Source: Sphingobacterium daejeonense (GTDB lineage Bacteria > Bacteroidota > Bacteroidia > Sphingobacteriales > Sphingobacteriaceae). From it: a stretch of DNA of 64,000 nt. This document shows, piece by piece, positions 34,174 through 43,978 of the stretch. The stretch spans positions 1,178,001 through 1,242,000 of the forward strand of contig NZ_LR590470.1 in assembly GCF_901472535.1 (NCBI RefSeq), given 5' to 3'. Both the position numbers and the translations under genes were made by a program. The stretch's first letter is position 1; the number at the start of each line of letters is the position of its first letter. The notes under the pieces were generated by a model. The model ran no database searches, was not told where the DNA came from, and saw only the letters and a list, made by a program, of their open reading frames with translations.

Positions 34174-34540
34174 AATTTTTAAGTTTTTCGTTGTTTATAT
34201 ATGAAATAGCAAGAATGATCCCGACAACAATTGGCATTAGAATATATCCTATATTACCGTCAACAATAATATGGCTTAAGGCCGCAAAAAACAGGTTGAA
34301 AGCCAAGCCCGCATAAGCCCATTCTTTTATTTTTGGGTTTAGTCTTGGAATCATCAATGCCGTTGCCCCAATAACCTTACAAACAATCAAACTGATCGCA
34401 AAATAATCAGGATAACCCAATGGCTTGGTACCTGCATTATACTGGTCAGGAGCAAAAATAGTAGCCGTCAAAGGCATTATTGCTTCAAATAAGAAGATAA
34501 ATGTGGTGGAAAGCCAAAAGTAAATTTTAATTCTTTTCAT
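34154..34540 (-). CDS. DoxX-like family membrane protein
   Basis: The 128-aa protein has four predicted membrane segments (about residues 8-25, 45-65, 75-95 and 100-118), the DoxX-like layout. The segment FAISLIVCKVIGATALMIPR and the following EWAYAGLAFNLFFAALSHI are typical of DoxX-like (DUF-type) proteins in Bacteroidota. DoxX relatives have been tied to redox or sulfur metabolism in other bacteria, but this subgroup has no fixed role. It overlaps the DUF1801 gene by 20 bp. Confidence 0.82.
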   Translation of the reverse strand: MKRIKIYFWLSTTFIFLFEAIMPLTATIFAPDQYNAGTKPLGYPDYFAISLIVCKVIGATALMIPRLNPKIKEWAYAGLAFNLFFAALSHIIVDGNIGYILMPIVVGIILAISYINNEKLKNYGKNEF

Positions 34541-34691
34541 AATTTTTAAGTTTAAAATGAATAATCAAAATTACTAGAGGAGAAGGATTTGACACTTGCC
34601 ATAAGGCAAGAAATGGAACTGCTAACTTAATATGAAGCCTGTTCGATATTGAACATAATGAAGACTTAAAATAATGAGGAATTAAATTGAA

Positions 34692-35102
34692 TTATTCTGG
34701 GATAAAAATTCTTTTTGGGTTTTGAAAGGATAGGGTATTCTCAACATAATATGGAATCCCCATATATATAAGAACTTTTCCTTTTCCTTCAAGATAATTA
34801 TTTCCATCAGCTAATACCGCAAATGGAACACGCTTTTTCTCCTTCCATTTATAAGGTGTATAGTGGTAATCGCCAATTAAAGTATCACCTTTTACATTTC
34901 CACTAATCTCACCTGTTACACGGTAACCACCTGGTTTCGTATTGACCATCTCACCATAAAAGCGATCCGGAAATCGAATTAACCTAATCCTAGTTGTATC
35001 TCTTCCGTCTATATGGACATAATACTTTTCGTTTTCATTAACTTTATTTTTATGACTACAACCTAATAGAATGGCAATAAATAATACTAGAATTATTCGC
35101 AT
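34692..35102 (-). CDS. Small lipoprotein of unknown function
   Basis: The 136-aa product begins with a lipoprotein signal (LFIAILLGCSHKN) and is then a basic, beta-rich domain. I do not recognise a family. The segment RVTGEISGNVKGDTLIGDYHY has the appearance of a small lipocalin- or avidin-like beta sandwich seen in many Bacteroidota lipoproteins. It stands alone, flanked by about 150 bp to the DoxX gene and over 500 bp of gene-free DNA upstream. Confidence 0.65.
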   Translation of the reverse strand: MRIILVLFIAILLGCSHKNKVNENEKYYVHIDGRDTTRIRLIRFPDRFYGEMVNTKPGGYRVTGEISGNVKGDTLIGDYHYTPYKWKEKKRVPFAVLADGNNYLEGKGKVLIYMGIPYYVENTLSFQNPKRIFIPE

Positions 35103-35618
35103 ATCGATTTCTTATAAGAAAGAATCTAATTTAAATAATCTTGAGGGAATCAGAATAATAATTTCAGGGTATAGTATCTTATAATTCAATTTTAAAAAAT
35201 TTTGGTAACCCATGTTTTTAGTTATTCAGAAATAGTTGACATGATATTACGATTACGAAGAAAACTGTTAAATGTGGTAAACTATTGGATATTGAGGTCT
35301 GCGATCATTTGAAACTATCAATCCATAGATACATTAGTTTACGTGATGAAGAAATGTTTTGATCGACATTCAATATTTGTTTTATTTGCATCACTAAAAA
35401 TATTTAAGAATTTAAGCGTTCTATTGAAGTTGTTGAATTGTCTAAATATGCTTCTTATCAAAAACTTTTTTATTTTACAGTTGGAGGGTGGATAATATTT
35501 TTAAAATGTCAATTCAATATTTTTAGTTTTTTATCATATGATTAAATATTTATATTTTTTATTTAACTAGAAAGTTATTAAAATATATTCTTTGATTTTG
35601 TTTAGTATAATACTTTTC
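35103..35618. other. Gene-free, very AT-rich stretch
   Basis: No frame longer than a few tens of codons with a plausible start, and no hairpin or repeat that stands out. The part next to 35102 must hold the promoter of the lipoprotein gene. Confidence 0.5.
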
Positions 35619-36689
35619 TTACCTACCTCCAACAATATAATTTAAAAACTTTGGGATTAATTTTTTCATTAAATAGTAGATCAATAGGCAAGCAGCGACA
35701 ACAACAAGAGGAAGCAAAAAGTAACCTATTATTTGCCCATAACCATTGTTGAAAAAGTTGATTTTAGCAAAAGTCCCTTTTGACCAATTAATTATATAAA
35801 TAATATGAATGGCATAAATAAAGAAAACTGTATTTGACAAATCTATTAAGAGGTTTTTAATCTTTTCTCTATTTTGGAGTTTATTCCCTAGATATATTAT
35901 CGAAAATGTGCCAAAAATTGTAAAACACCTGATAAAGAATTCATAAAGTGGTTTCCCATTATTATAAGTTGCAAGAGCAAGGAAAGTTAACATTCCGATG
36001 ATCAGGAATAGGCAAAATTTGTTGATGAAATTTACAAATGCAGATGGATCAATGGTTATATAGCTACCTAAACCAAAGAAAAATATCGCTGTTGCACTAA
36101 AGCCAGGGATAGGGATTTCTATACATGAAAGATAGAAAATCAGCAGTAAGGCTAATCCAAACAACTTTAGGTACTTTTTGAGAACGAAGAAGAACGGCGA
36201 AAATAAAGCCATTATCAATAGATCTCTTAAATACCAGAGTGGATAATCGATTGGGGCTTTCCACAACATGTCATAGACAGATGAACCTTTTACAGAAAAA
36301 TAAAAATCATCCGGATGCCCACCAATGGATAAGACTATTTTATTTTTTAATAGGATAATCAGTACCATAGCAATGTTCCAAAACAAATAGGGAATGAACA
36401 ATGATTTCCACCTATTTTCTATTTGAACCATGTATATATTTAGTGAAAATGTGTCCTTGAATTTCATGAAAAAGAGAAATCCTGAAAAAACAAAGAAGGA
36501 TGGAACAACAGTCCGTCCAAAATTTTGAGATATAGTGCTGTATATTAAATGGTAAAGATTATCTGCATCCATACTTAATCTGACAGGTGTAACATCTTCA
36601 TTAATAATATGAATATAAATTACCATTAATATAAGAGGAAACCTAAGTATTGAGATTGAAATTAATAGCTGTTGAAAGTCTTTTTTCAT
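35619..36689 (-). CDS. Acyltransferase 3 family membrane protein
   Basis: The 356-aa protein has about ten hydrophobic segments and the family's N-terminal RFPLILMVIYIHI, where the His after the first helix is the conserved catalytic-type residue. It then shows PSFFVFSGFLFFMKF and IPYLFWNIAMVLIIL, and the late FFIYAIHIIYIINW, all usual for the OafA/WecH superfamily. These proteins move acetyl or other acyl groups onto sugars or polysaccharides in the envelope. No glycan gene cluster is nearby, so the acceptor is unknown. It stands alone on the minus strand between two gene-free regions. Confidence 0.85.
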   Translation of the reverse strand: MKKDFQQLLISISILRFPLILMVIYIHIINEDVTPVRLSMDADNLYHLIYSTISQNFGRTVVPSFFVFSGFLFFMKFKDTFSLNIYMVQIENRWKSLFIPYLFWNIAMVLIILLKNKIVLSIGGHPDDFYFSVKGSSVYDMLWKAPIDYPLWYLRDLLIMALFSPFFFVLKKYLKLFGLALLLIFYLSCIEIPIPGFSATAIFFFGLGSYITIDPSAFVNFINKFCLFLIIGMLTFLALATYNNGKPLYEFFIRCFTIFGTFSIIYLGNKLQNREKIKNLLIDLSNTVFFIYAIHIIYIINWSKGTFAKINFFNNGYGQIIGYFLLPLVVVAACLLIYYLMKKLIPKFLNYIVGGR

Positions 36690-37169
36690 ATTTTTAGTTT
36701 AGAAAAAAGGTGTTCCGTTTTGGAATTACCGGCGTTAATATACGGCGAACCAAGTTATAAATAATACTGTTTCCCGTAATTTATTTATGTAGCTTCGATG
36801 TTTGTCATAATTATTGGCTTGGTAATTCCTTCACATCATAAAAGTTACTTAGTCTTTTTACTAGGGATGGACATGCATGGTTAAAATCCAACCACTTTTA
36901 GGTTTGGTTAGCCTACTGATCCCTTAGACTTCGACGTTGTCATTTTTTTTGATATAGCCACTAGTCATTTTTTATTTCAAAAATATCGCCAACAGTCTTC
37001 GTATACTTCCAAACTTAAGACTAGATGGGAAAACGAAGCACGAAAATCAAAAACAGGCTAGCTACTAACTAGATGATAATCGAAGCACAATCGGGCGGGA
37101 TTGCCTACGGCGATCCCGTTAGGGGGGTGGCTAAAAGATAAAGAATCAAAAACCTTAACGTTCTCACGA
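36690..37169. other. Gene-free stretch between the acyltransferase and the tRNA-Ser
   Basis: No convincing coding frame. It contains a GC-rich patch around 37090-37125 (GGGATTGCCTACGGCGATCCC, shown here only in part as an imperfect dyad). It could be a remnant of inserted DNA beside the tRNA gene. Confidence 0.4.
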
Positions 37170-37231
37170 GATTTCGTTGTTTACAGGGGGCTGCTCAAAC
37201 AAGTTTGGCACCCCCTGTAAACAACGAAATC
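37170..37231. repeat. Long perfect inverted repeat (21-bp arms) beside tRNA-Ser
   Basis: Arms 37170-37190 and 37211-37231 are perfect reverse complements (core TTGTTTACAGGGGG). The 20-nt loop itself holds CAAACAAGTTTG, so the hairpin can extend nearly to its tip. A second hairpin follows directly (ATCCATCAAT / ATTGATGGAT, 37229-37251), ending 18 bp from the 3' end of the tRNA. Confidence 0.8.
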
Positions 37232-37267
37232 CATCAATTACATTGATGGATTTTGATTTTTATCTTT

Positions 37268-37355
<88 letters not shown>

Positions 37356-37369
37356 GGGTTTCGACAGTG

Positions 37370-37400
37370 CAAACATAACGCAAAATTTTCACTCTTCAAA
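37370..37400 (-). promoter_or_regulatory. Promoter of tRNA-Ser(GCT)
   Basis: On the minus strand TTTG (37400-37397), 19 nt, then TATGTTTG (37377-37370): the Bacteroidota consensus TTTG-N19-TAnnTTTG, 14 nt before the tRNA 5' end. Confidence 0.82.
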
Positions 37401-37469
37401 GTCGATTTATCGAAAATTATGCAATTTGGCCGCACCATTAAGCAACCTTTTGAATATCAATTTGTTTTT

Positions 37470-39603
37470 TTAACTATCTTTTTTCTTGTTCAGATCGTAA
37501 TCGATCCTAACATGATAAATACTCTTTAACATCGCCTTGAAAATCTTCGCCGATTCCGAGATTTCGCGCATTGTAATATCCGCATTTTGGAATTGACGCT
37601 GCATTAACTTATGGTCAATGATCTTGTCGACAAGGTTGTTGATAGATTCTTCAGTCGGCTCTTTTAATGCTCTGGAGGCTGCTTCAACCGAGTCTGCCAT
37701 CATCAATACCGCAGTCTCCTTAGAAAAAGGAACCGGACCAGGATATTTAAAGATAGACTCGTCGATCACCTTATCAGGATTTGCCTTGATGGCCATATTA
37801 TAGAAGTAATCTACCTTCGTCGTACCGTGGTGGGTACGGATAAAGTCGATTACCACCTCTGGCATCTGATTTTTGCGTGCCATTTCAATCCCTTTCAAAA
37901 CGTGCGAAATAATAATCTGTGCACTTTGTTCCGGTGTCAATTCTTCGTGAGGGTTGTCGTTTGTTTTTTGGTTCTCGATAAAGTACAAAGGGTTGATCAT
38001 TTTACCGATATCATGGTACAGAGCACCGGCACGGACCAATAGCGGGTTACCACCGATTTTATAGATTGCTGCTTCAGCTAGATTCGCTACCTGCAAGGAG
38101 TGCTGGAATGTTCCGGGAGCCTTCAGGGAAAGTTCGCGCAATAGCCTTGAATTGGAATTTGTCAATTCCATTAAAGTCAAGTCTGAAACAATACCAAATA
38201 GTTTCTCAAAAGCATAGATCAACGGGTAGGCTAGAAGCGTCAGGCCAACACTCACCGTAAACGGAAGGATATCTTGCCAATAGATGGTCGAAAAAGATCC
38301 ATTTCTTGTCAATACCAAACCTACATAAGCGAGGATATATGTTCCAAGAATCAACACACTCGAAACCAAAAATTGCTCTCTTTTTACCAAAGTCCGGATA
38401 CTATAGATCGCTACCATACCAGCCGTAAATTGCAAGAATACAAAGTCAAAGCTGTTAGGCACGAACAATCCCGCAACTAACACCATCAAGATATGAATGT
38501 TCAAAGCAATACGGGTATCAAAAAGTAACCTAAAGATAATCGGAACACTACAATAAGGAATGTAGTATAGACTAGGTATCTTGATCTTGATTGCCCAGCT
38601 CAGTACGCCCAGCATCACTAAAATAACGATGAAGATAATGAATAGGAGCCTGTTATTATTGAATATATCTCTTCTGAAAAAGTATAGGAATACCATTAAC
38701 AGAGACATTGCCAAGGAAATCAGGATAAAGTGACCAAAAGTAACCATATTCTGCTCACCACTGATCCTCGATTCATCTTCAAATACCTTTCGTAGGGATT
38801 CTAGCTTTTGATAAGTATCGTTGTTGATGATCTTACCTTGCTCTGCAATCAATTCATCTTTTTGGACCATTCCTCTCGTGGTGGAAATATTGGCCAATGC
38901 ATTTTGCTCAACCTTATTGGTTTGTGACTCATTGAAAACAAAATTGATCGTTATGTAATTCTTCAATACCTCTGCCAACCAACGCTTATGTTCGATGAGT
39001 TTTGTTTTTTTCCAATGCCCCAACTATATATTGGTTTGCTGATTCAATGGTGAAAACATCAACGGTATTCTTTTGTTGAGCTATATTGTCATGGATTAAT
39101 ACAAAATTATACTCCAATGAAGTTGGATCATTTTTGGTTGAGTCGCTACCTTTATTTTGGAATCTATTATTTAAGGAAACAACACCACGTTCATAGATAT
39201 AGTTCAATAGGGCGGTTCCTACCTCACGGTAATCATTAATATCTCCGGTTTCGGCAGAGTCCAACTGACTAGCCTGCCATTTCTCGTTTAGATCTGTGTT
39301 GAATTGGTCGATCTGCTCCTTGCTGGCTACATCATTGAGGTTATAGATAGGCTGTACAGTACGCAGGATATATTGCCTGTCGCGTTCCATTTCCTCAGCA
39401 GTTTTCAAGATTGCAAAGTTGTATGGAGAGATCAGGTTTTCATGATTCCATGATTTTCCCTTCTGATATTCATACCTGAAACGAGGTTGCTTAGGCAAGA
39501 AAATACAGATTAAAACAATGGTAAGCACAACCATCCCATACTTCCATAGGGTTGAGTTCTGCTGTAATTTATCCTTTGGGTAGTTTATTTTTAATTTCGC
39601 CAC
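37470..39603 (-). pseudogene. 7TM-HD (PgpH-type) HDIG phosphohydrolase, one frame break
   Basis: Translation from 39603 gives a membrane anchor (about residues 20-42) and the extracellular 7TMR-HDED part. It leaves frame after ...YIVGALEK in the T run 39005-39011 (plus strand, seven where six are needed). Repair joins ALEKTKLIEHKRWLAEVL and continues through seven membrane segments to a C-terminal HD domain with GALYHDIGKMINPLYF, HVLKGIEMA and IRTHHGTTKVDYFY. The whole is about 710 aa. PgpH of Firmicutes hydrolyses c-di-AMP; the same activity here is an inference. An intact conserved domain on each side favours sequencing error. Confidence 0.9.
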
Positions 39604-39762
39604 GCTTTATTTTTAGTGATCCTAACAAACAAATGTAATTATTTTACCGCAAACAGTTTCCCTTAAACGCAATACAATCCCGAATCGTTTCCCGGAATAA
39701 ATTATTATGGGCACTGACTAGGTCAGATAGGGGACTCAGTCCTCTCTCGTACGGACCTCAAA

Positions 39763-39819
39763 CGGACTTTGTTCGGACCTTGTTCGGATGCGATCCGAAC
39801 AAGGTCCGAACAAAGTCCG
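39763..39819. repeat. Perfect 27-bp hairpin made of 11-mer repeats
   Basis: Arms 39763-39789 and 39793-39819 are exact reverse complements around the loop GCG. Each arm is a tandem of the 11-mer CGGACYTTGTT; further degenerate units extend outward on both sides (CGGACCTCAAA at 39752, CCGAGCAAGGT at 39817). It lies between the divergent pgpH and rpe genes. Confidence 0.85.
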
Positions 39820-39868
39820 AGCAAGGTGCGAATGAAAGAGGACGGAGAGTGGGAGAAGAGTCATTGAT

Positions 39869-39899
39869 TGCTGGTTGGTGGGGACAGCAACCAAGGCAT
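39869..39899. repeat. Solo copy of the GGTTGGTGGGGAC hairpin repeat
   Basis: GGTTGGTGGGGACAGCAACC followed by AAGGCAT matches, with changes, the unit repeated six times at 47208-47556. It shows that the unit is dispersed in this genome and not only tandem. Confidence 0.6.
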
Positions 39900-40021
39900 T
39901 ATGCTTGTAGGCGAGGAGGAGGAAACCAACCCAGGCATAAAAAATGTCTGATTCTTTTCAAAAAGTTTAGGATGTTTCTGATAGCAGATAATACTTGTTA
40001 TCTTTGCAGAAATTTTAAGAC

Positions 40022-40702
40022 ATGTCTACACAACAACACTTAATTGCACCTTCGGTATTAGCGGCAGATTTTGCTAATCTTGAGCGCGATGTACAGATGG
40101 TTAATGAGAGCGAAGCAGATTGGTTTCACATAGATATTATGGATGGCGTATTCGTTCCGAATACCTCTTTTGGTTTTCCGGTGATGAATGCGATTGCTAA
40201 GCATGCTAAGAAACCATTGGATGTACATTTGATGATCGTAGATCCAGATCGTTATTTACAGGTTTGTAAGGATAATGGTGCTGAAATCATTACGGTTCAT
40301 TATGAAGCTTGCACGCACTTACATCGCACATTAGCAGCGATTAAGGAGCTGGGATGTAAAGCAGGTGTTGCATTAAATCCTCATACGCCGGTATCTCTGT
40401 TGAAAGATGTTATCCAAGATATTGACTTGGTATGTTTGATGTCGGTTAACCCTGGGTTTGGTGGACAGAAATTTATTGAACGTACTTACAGCAAGATTAA
40501 AGAATTGCGCGCATTGGCAATCGAGAATAATACGGATGTATTGATTGAGATTGATGGTGGAGTAGGACTTTCAAATGCTGGCAAGTTATTAGAAGCTGGC
40601 GCTGATGTTTTGGTTGCAGGATCTTTTGTGTTCAATTCTCAGGATCAAAAGGAAACTATCAAAGCCTTAAAAGATATCGACATAAATATTCAATCTGCAT
40701 AA
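40022..40702 (+). CDS. rpe: Ribulose-phosphate 3-epimerase
   Basis: Rpe interconverts ribulose 5-phosphate and xylulose 5-phosphate in the pentose phosphate pathway. The 226-aa TIM barrel has the expected N-terminus (LIAPSVLAADFANLERDV), the metal-site segment FHIDIMDGVFVPNTSFG, DVHLMIVDPDRYL, VNPGFGGQKFI and the closing EIDGGVGLSNAGKLLEAGAD. A -7 box TATCTTTG lies at 39999-40006, so the leader is very short. A terminator follows at 40711. Identification is secure. Confidence 0.96.
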   Translation: MSTQQHLIAPSVLAADFANLERDVQMVNESEADWFHIDIMDGVFVPNTSFGFPVMNAIAKHAKKPLDVHLMIVDPDRYLQVCKDNGAEIITVHYEACTHLHRTLAAIKELGCKAGVALNPHTPVSLLKDVIQDIDLVCLMSVNPGFGGQKFIERTYSKIKELRALAIENNTDVLIEIDGGVGLSNAGKLLEAGADVLVAGSFVFNSQDQKETIKALKDIDINIQSA

Positions 40703-40710
40703 AGATTTAA

Positions 40711-40737
40711 GAGCGGCCATTTTGCCGCTTTTTTTAT
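40711..40737 (+). terminator. Rho-independent terminator of rpe
   Basis: AGCGGC-CATTTT-GCCGCT followed by a run of T. Confidence 0.85.
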
Positions 40738-40836
40738 TTTATTCATGGAATGGGATAGCTGTTTAAACAGTTTGTTTAGAATTGTTCCAAATTGGCTTGA
40801 ACATATTGTTTGTTGTATTAAACCGTGGGTTTTTAG

Positions 40837-41005
40837 TACTTTTGCGGAAAATCTTGAAAATGGTTTTTAGCTGAGTTTCGGCAAAAAAGGGAAAGTCCTA
40901 AACTGATAGATAAAATCAATGGAGATATTGATTTTAAATTAACTTAATTTATTAAACACCTGGTAGTTCTTTTCAAAGACTGCCATTAAACTTTGGAAAA
41001 TATAT
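40837..41005 (+). promoter_or_regulatory. Promoter and long leader of acnB
   Basis: The box TACTTTTG at 40837-40844 predicts a start near 40850 and an untranslated leader of about 155 nt, long for this window. It contains the hairpin AAAATCAAT-GGAGAT-ATTGATTTT (40912-40935) and a second possible stem (GGTAGT...ACTGCC). No known riboswitch pattern is recognised. Confidence 0.5.
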
Positions 41006-43768
41006 ATGAGTATTTACAACGATTACGTACAAGAGGTTGTAGAACGAAAAGGTCAAGGATTACATCCAAAACCAATTGACGGTGCTGAACTTTTAAGTGA
41101 AGTTATAGCTCAAATTAAAGATAAGAACAATGAGCATAGAGAAGAATCTTTGCGATTGTTTATTTATAATACCTTGCCAGGAACTACTCCGGCGGCAGGT
41201 GTGAAAGCACAATTCCTCAAGGAAATCATCTTAGGAGAGGTTGCTGTTGAAGAAATTACACCAACTTATGCATTTGAGTTATTATCTCATATGAAAGGTG
41301 GTCCTTCTATAAAAGTATTATTGGATTTAGCTTTAGGTCATGATGAATCTATTGCTAAACAAGCTGCAGAAGTATTGAAAACACAAGTTTTCTTATATGA
41401 CGCAGATACCCAACGCTTGAAAGATGCTTACGAGGCAGGAAATGCAATTGCCAAAGATATTTTGGAAAGCTATGCGAAAGCAGAATTCTTTACCAATTTA
41501 CCAGAAGTAGCTGAAGAGATCAAGGTAGTTACCTTTATTGCTGGCGAAGGTGATATTTCTACGGATTTATTATCTCCAGGAAATCAAGCGCACTCTAGGT
41601 CTGACCGTGAGTTGCATGGTAAGTGTATGATTACTCCTGAGGCACAACAACAGATTGAAGATTTGAAAGTTCAATTCCCTGATGCGAGCGTGATGTTGAT
41701 TGCGGAGAAAGGTACGATGGGTGTTGGTTCTTCACGTATGTCAGGAGTAAACAATGTGGCATTATGGACAGGTAAGCAAGCTTCACCTTATGTTCCTTTT
41801 GTGAATATTGCTCCGATTGTTGCAGGTACAAATGGTATTTCTCCAATTTTCTTGACTACCGTTGATGTAACTGGTGGTATCGGAATCGATTTGAAAAACT
41901 GGGTTAAGAAAACGGATGCTGAAGGAAATGTTGTTCGTAATGAAAAAGATGAGCCTATTTTGGAGGAAGTATATTCTGTGGCAACAGGTACTGTCTTAAC
42001 GATCAATACTAAAACTAAGAAATTATATCAAGGTGATAAGGAGTTAATCGATATTTCTCGTTCATTAACACCTCAGAAAATGGAATTTATCAAAGCTGGT
42101 GGTTCTTATGCCATTGTTTTTGGTAAGAAAATCCAAACATTCGCAGCACAAACTTTGGGAATTACTGCACCTTCAGTATTTGCTCCTGCGAAAGAAGTTT
42201 CCATTGAAGGTCAAGGCTTGACTGCGGTTGAGAAGATTTTCAACAGAAATGCAGTTGGTTCTACTCCGGGTAAAACTCTACATGCAGGTTCTGATGTTCG
42301 TGTTAAAGTAAATATTGTAGGATCACAAGATACTACAGGATTAATGACAGCGCAAGAACTAGAAGCGATGGCTGCAACGGTTATTGCTCCTAGCGTAGAT
42401 GGTGCTTATCAATCAGGATGTCATACAGCATCAGTATGGGACAAGAAAGCGCAAGCTAATATCCCTAAGTTGATGAAGTTTATGAACGACTTCGGACTGA
42501 TTACTGCTCGTGACCCTAAAGGGGATTATCATTCCATGACTGACGTTATTCACAAGGTCTTGAATGATATTACGATTGACGAGTGGGCTATAATTATCGG
42601 GAGAGATTCTCATACACGTATGTCCAAGGGTGTTGCTTTCGGAGCTGACTCAGGTACAGTAGCATTGGCTTTGGCAACAGGAGAGGCGTCGATGCCAATC
42701 CCAGAATCAGTTAAGGTGACATTTAAAGGAAGCATGAAAGAGCACATGGATTTCCGGGATGTAGTTCATGCTACTCAACAACAAATGTTACAGCAATTCG
42801 CTGGAGAAAATGTTTTCCAAGGTCGTATTATCGAAGTTCATATCGGGACGTTGTTGGCTGACCAGGCTTTCACATTTACTGACTGGACTGCTGAAATGAA
42901 AGCTAAGGCCTCGATCTGTATTTCTCAAGATGAAACATTGATTCAATCGTTAGAAATTGCGAAATCTCGTATCAAGATTATGATCGAGAAGGGCATGGAC
43001 AACAAGAACCAAGTATTACAAGGATTGATTGACAAAGCTAACAAGCGTATTGAAGAAATCAGATCTGGAGAAAAACCAGCTTTACAACCTGATGCAAATG
43101 CTAAATACTATGCTGAAGTTGTTATCGATCTAGATATTATTGATGAGCCAATGATTGCCGATCCGGATGTAAACAATGAGGACGTTTCTAAACGTTATAC
43201 GCATGATACTATCCGTGATCTTTCATATTACGCAGGTAACAAGAAGGTTGATTTAGGATTTGTGGGATCTTGTATGGTTCACAAGGACGATTTAAAGATC
43301 GTTTCTAAAATGCTGAAGAATATTGAGGAGCAGAAGGGATTCGTAAGTTTCAATGCACCATTGGTTGTAGCTGCTCCAACTTACAATATTATCGACGAGT
43401 TGAAAGCAGAAGGTGACTGGGAATTCTTGCAAAAATATTCTGGATTTGAATTCAACGATGCAATGCCTAAGAGCGTTGCACGTACTGAATATGAAAACAT
43501 AATGTATTTGGAGCGTCCGGGATGTAACCTATGTATGGGTAACCAAGAGAAAGCTGCTAAAGGAGATACTGTTATGGCAACTTCTACGCGTCTATTCCAA
43601 GGTCGTGTAGTAGAAGATAGAGATGGTAAGAAAGGTGAATCTTTGTTAGCATCGACTCCAGTAGTTGTTCTTTCAGCGATATTAGGTCGTATTCCTAATA
43701 TTGAGGAGTACAAAGCTGCGGTAGTGGGTATTGATTTGACAAAATTCACACCTGTTTCTACGAAGTAA
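41006..43768 (+). CDS. acnB: Bifunctional aconitate hydratase 2 / 2-methylisocitrate dehydratase
   Basis: AcnB interconverts citrate and isocitrate in the TCA cycle and often also handles 2-methylisocitrate. The 920-aa length fits the AcnB type. An N-terminal HEAT-like domain is followed by the swivel domain and the Fe-S catalytic domains. Iron-sulfur ligands lie in FVGSCMVHKDD and RPGCNLCMGNQEKAA (the C-x-x-C). The segment IIGRDSHTRMSKGVAFGADSG is a substrate-site region. It has its own promoter and long leader, and a terminator at 43791 separates it from the second aconitase gene. Identification is secure. Confidence 0.95.
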   Translation: MSIYNDYVQEVVERKGQGLHPKPIDGAELLSEVIAQIKDKNNEHREESLRLFIYNTLPGTTPAAGVKAQFLKEIILGEVAVEEITPTYAFELLSHMKGGPSIKVLLDLALGHDESIAKQAAEVLKTQVFLYDADTQRLKDAYEAGNAIAKDILESYAKAEFFTNLPEVAEEIKVVTFIAGEGDISTDLLSPGNQAHSRSDRELHGKCMITPEAQQQIEDLKVQFPDASVMLIAEKGTMGVGSSRMSGVNNVALWTGKQASPYVPFVNIAPIVAGTNGISPIFLTTVDVTGGIGIDLKNWVKKTDAEGNVVRNEKDEPILEEVYSVATGTVLTINTKTKKLYQGDKELIDISRSLTPQKMEFIKAGGSYAIVFGKKIQTFAAQTLGITAPSVFAPAKEVSIEGQGLTAVEKIFNRNAVGSTPGKTLHAGSDVRVKVNIVGSQDTTGLMTAQELEAMAATVIAPSVDGAYQSGCHTASVWDKKAQANIPKLMKFMNDFGLITARDPKGDYHSMTDVIHKVLNDITIDEWAIIIGRDSHTRMSKGVAFGADSGTVALALATGEASMPIPESVKVTFKGSMKEHMDFRDVVHATQQQMLQQFAGENVFQGRIIEVHIGTLLADQAFTFTDWTAEMKAKASICISQDETLIQSLEIAKSRIKIMIEKGMDNKNQVLQGLIDKANKRIEEIRSGEKPALQPDANAKYYAEVVIDLDIIDEPMIADPDVNNEDVSKRYTHDTIRDLSYYAGNKKVDLGFVGSCMVHKDDLKIVSKMLKNIEEQKGFVSFNAPLVVAAPTYNIIDELKAEGDWEFLQKYSGFEFNDAMPKSVARTEYENIMYLERPGCNLCMGNQEKAAKGDTVMATSTRLFQGRVVEDRDGKKGESLLASTPVVVLSAILGRIPNIEEYKAAVVGIDLTKFTPVSTK

Positions 43769-43790
43769 TTATTTTACAATAAGATACAAG

Positions 43791-43824
43791 AAGGCTGTCT
43801 AAATTTTAGGCAGCCTTTTTTTGT
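43791..43824 (+). terminator. Rho-independent terminator of acnB
   Basis: AAGGCTGTCTAAA pairs with TTTAGGCAGCCTT (one bulge) and is followed by seven T. Confidence 0.85.
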
Positions 43825-43978
43825 AAACCAATTGTTTAGTTAGTTGTTTCTAAAATGTGTCCTTAGAATGATTTTAAATTAGATTTACTTGACACTAATA
43901 TTAAGAAAGAAATTTAAAAAATGAGTACTTTGTAAATGCTTACAAAAGCAATCAAAAAAATATAAAAACACTAATGTT

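Noticed and set aside
39780..40043. Small plus-strand frame across the 39.8-kb hairpin
   Set aside because: Low-complexity translation of the 11-mer repeat and the hairpin repeat, overlapping the rpe promoter.
40837..41005. Known riboswitch in the acnB leader
   Set aside because: No recognisable conserved core of common riboswitch classes; only simple hairpins are visible.
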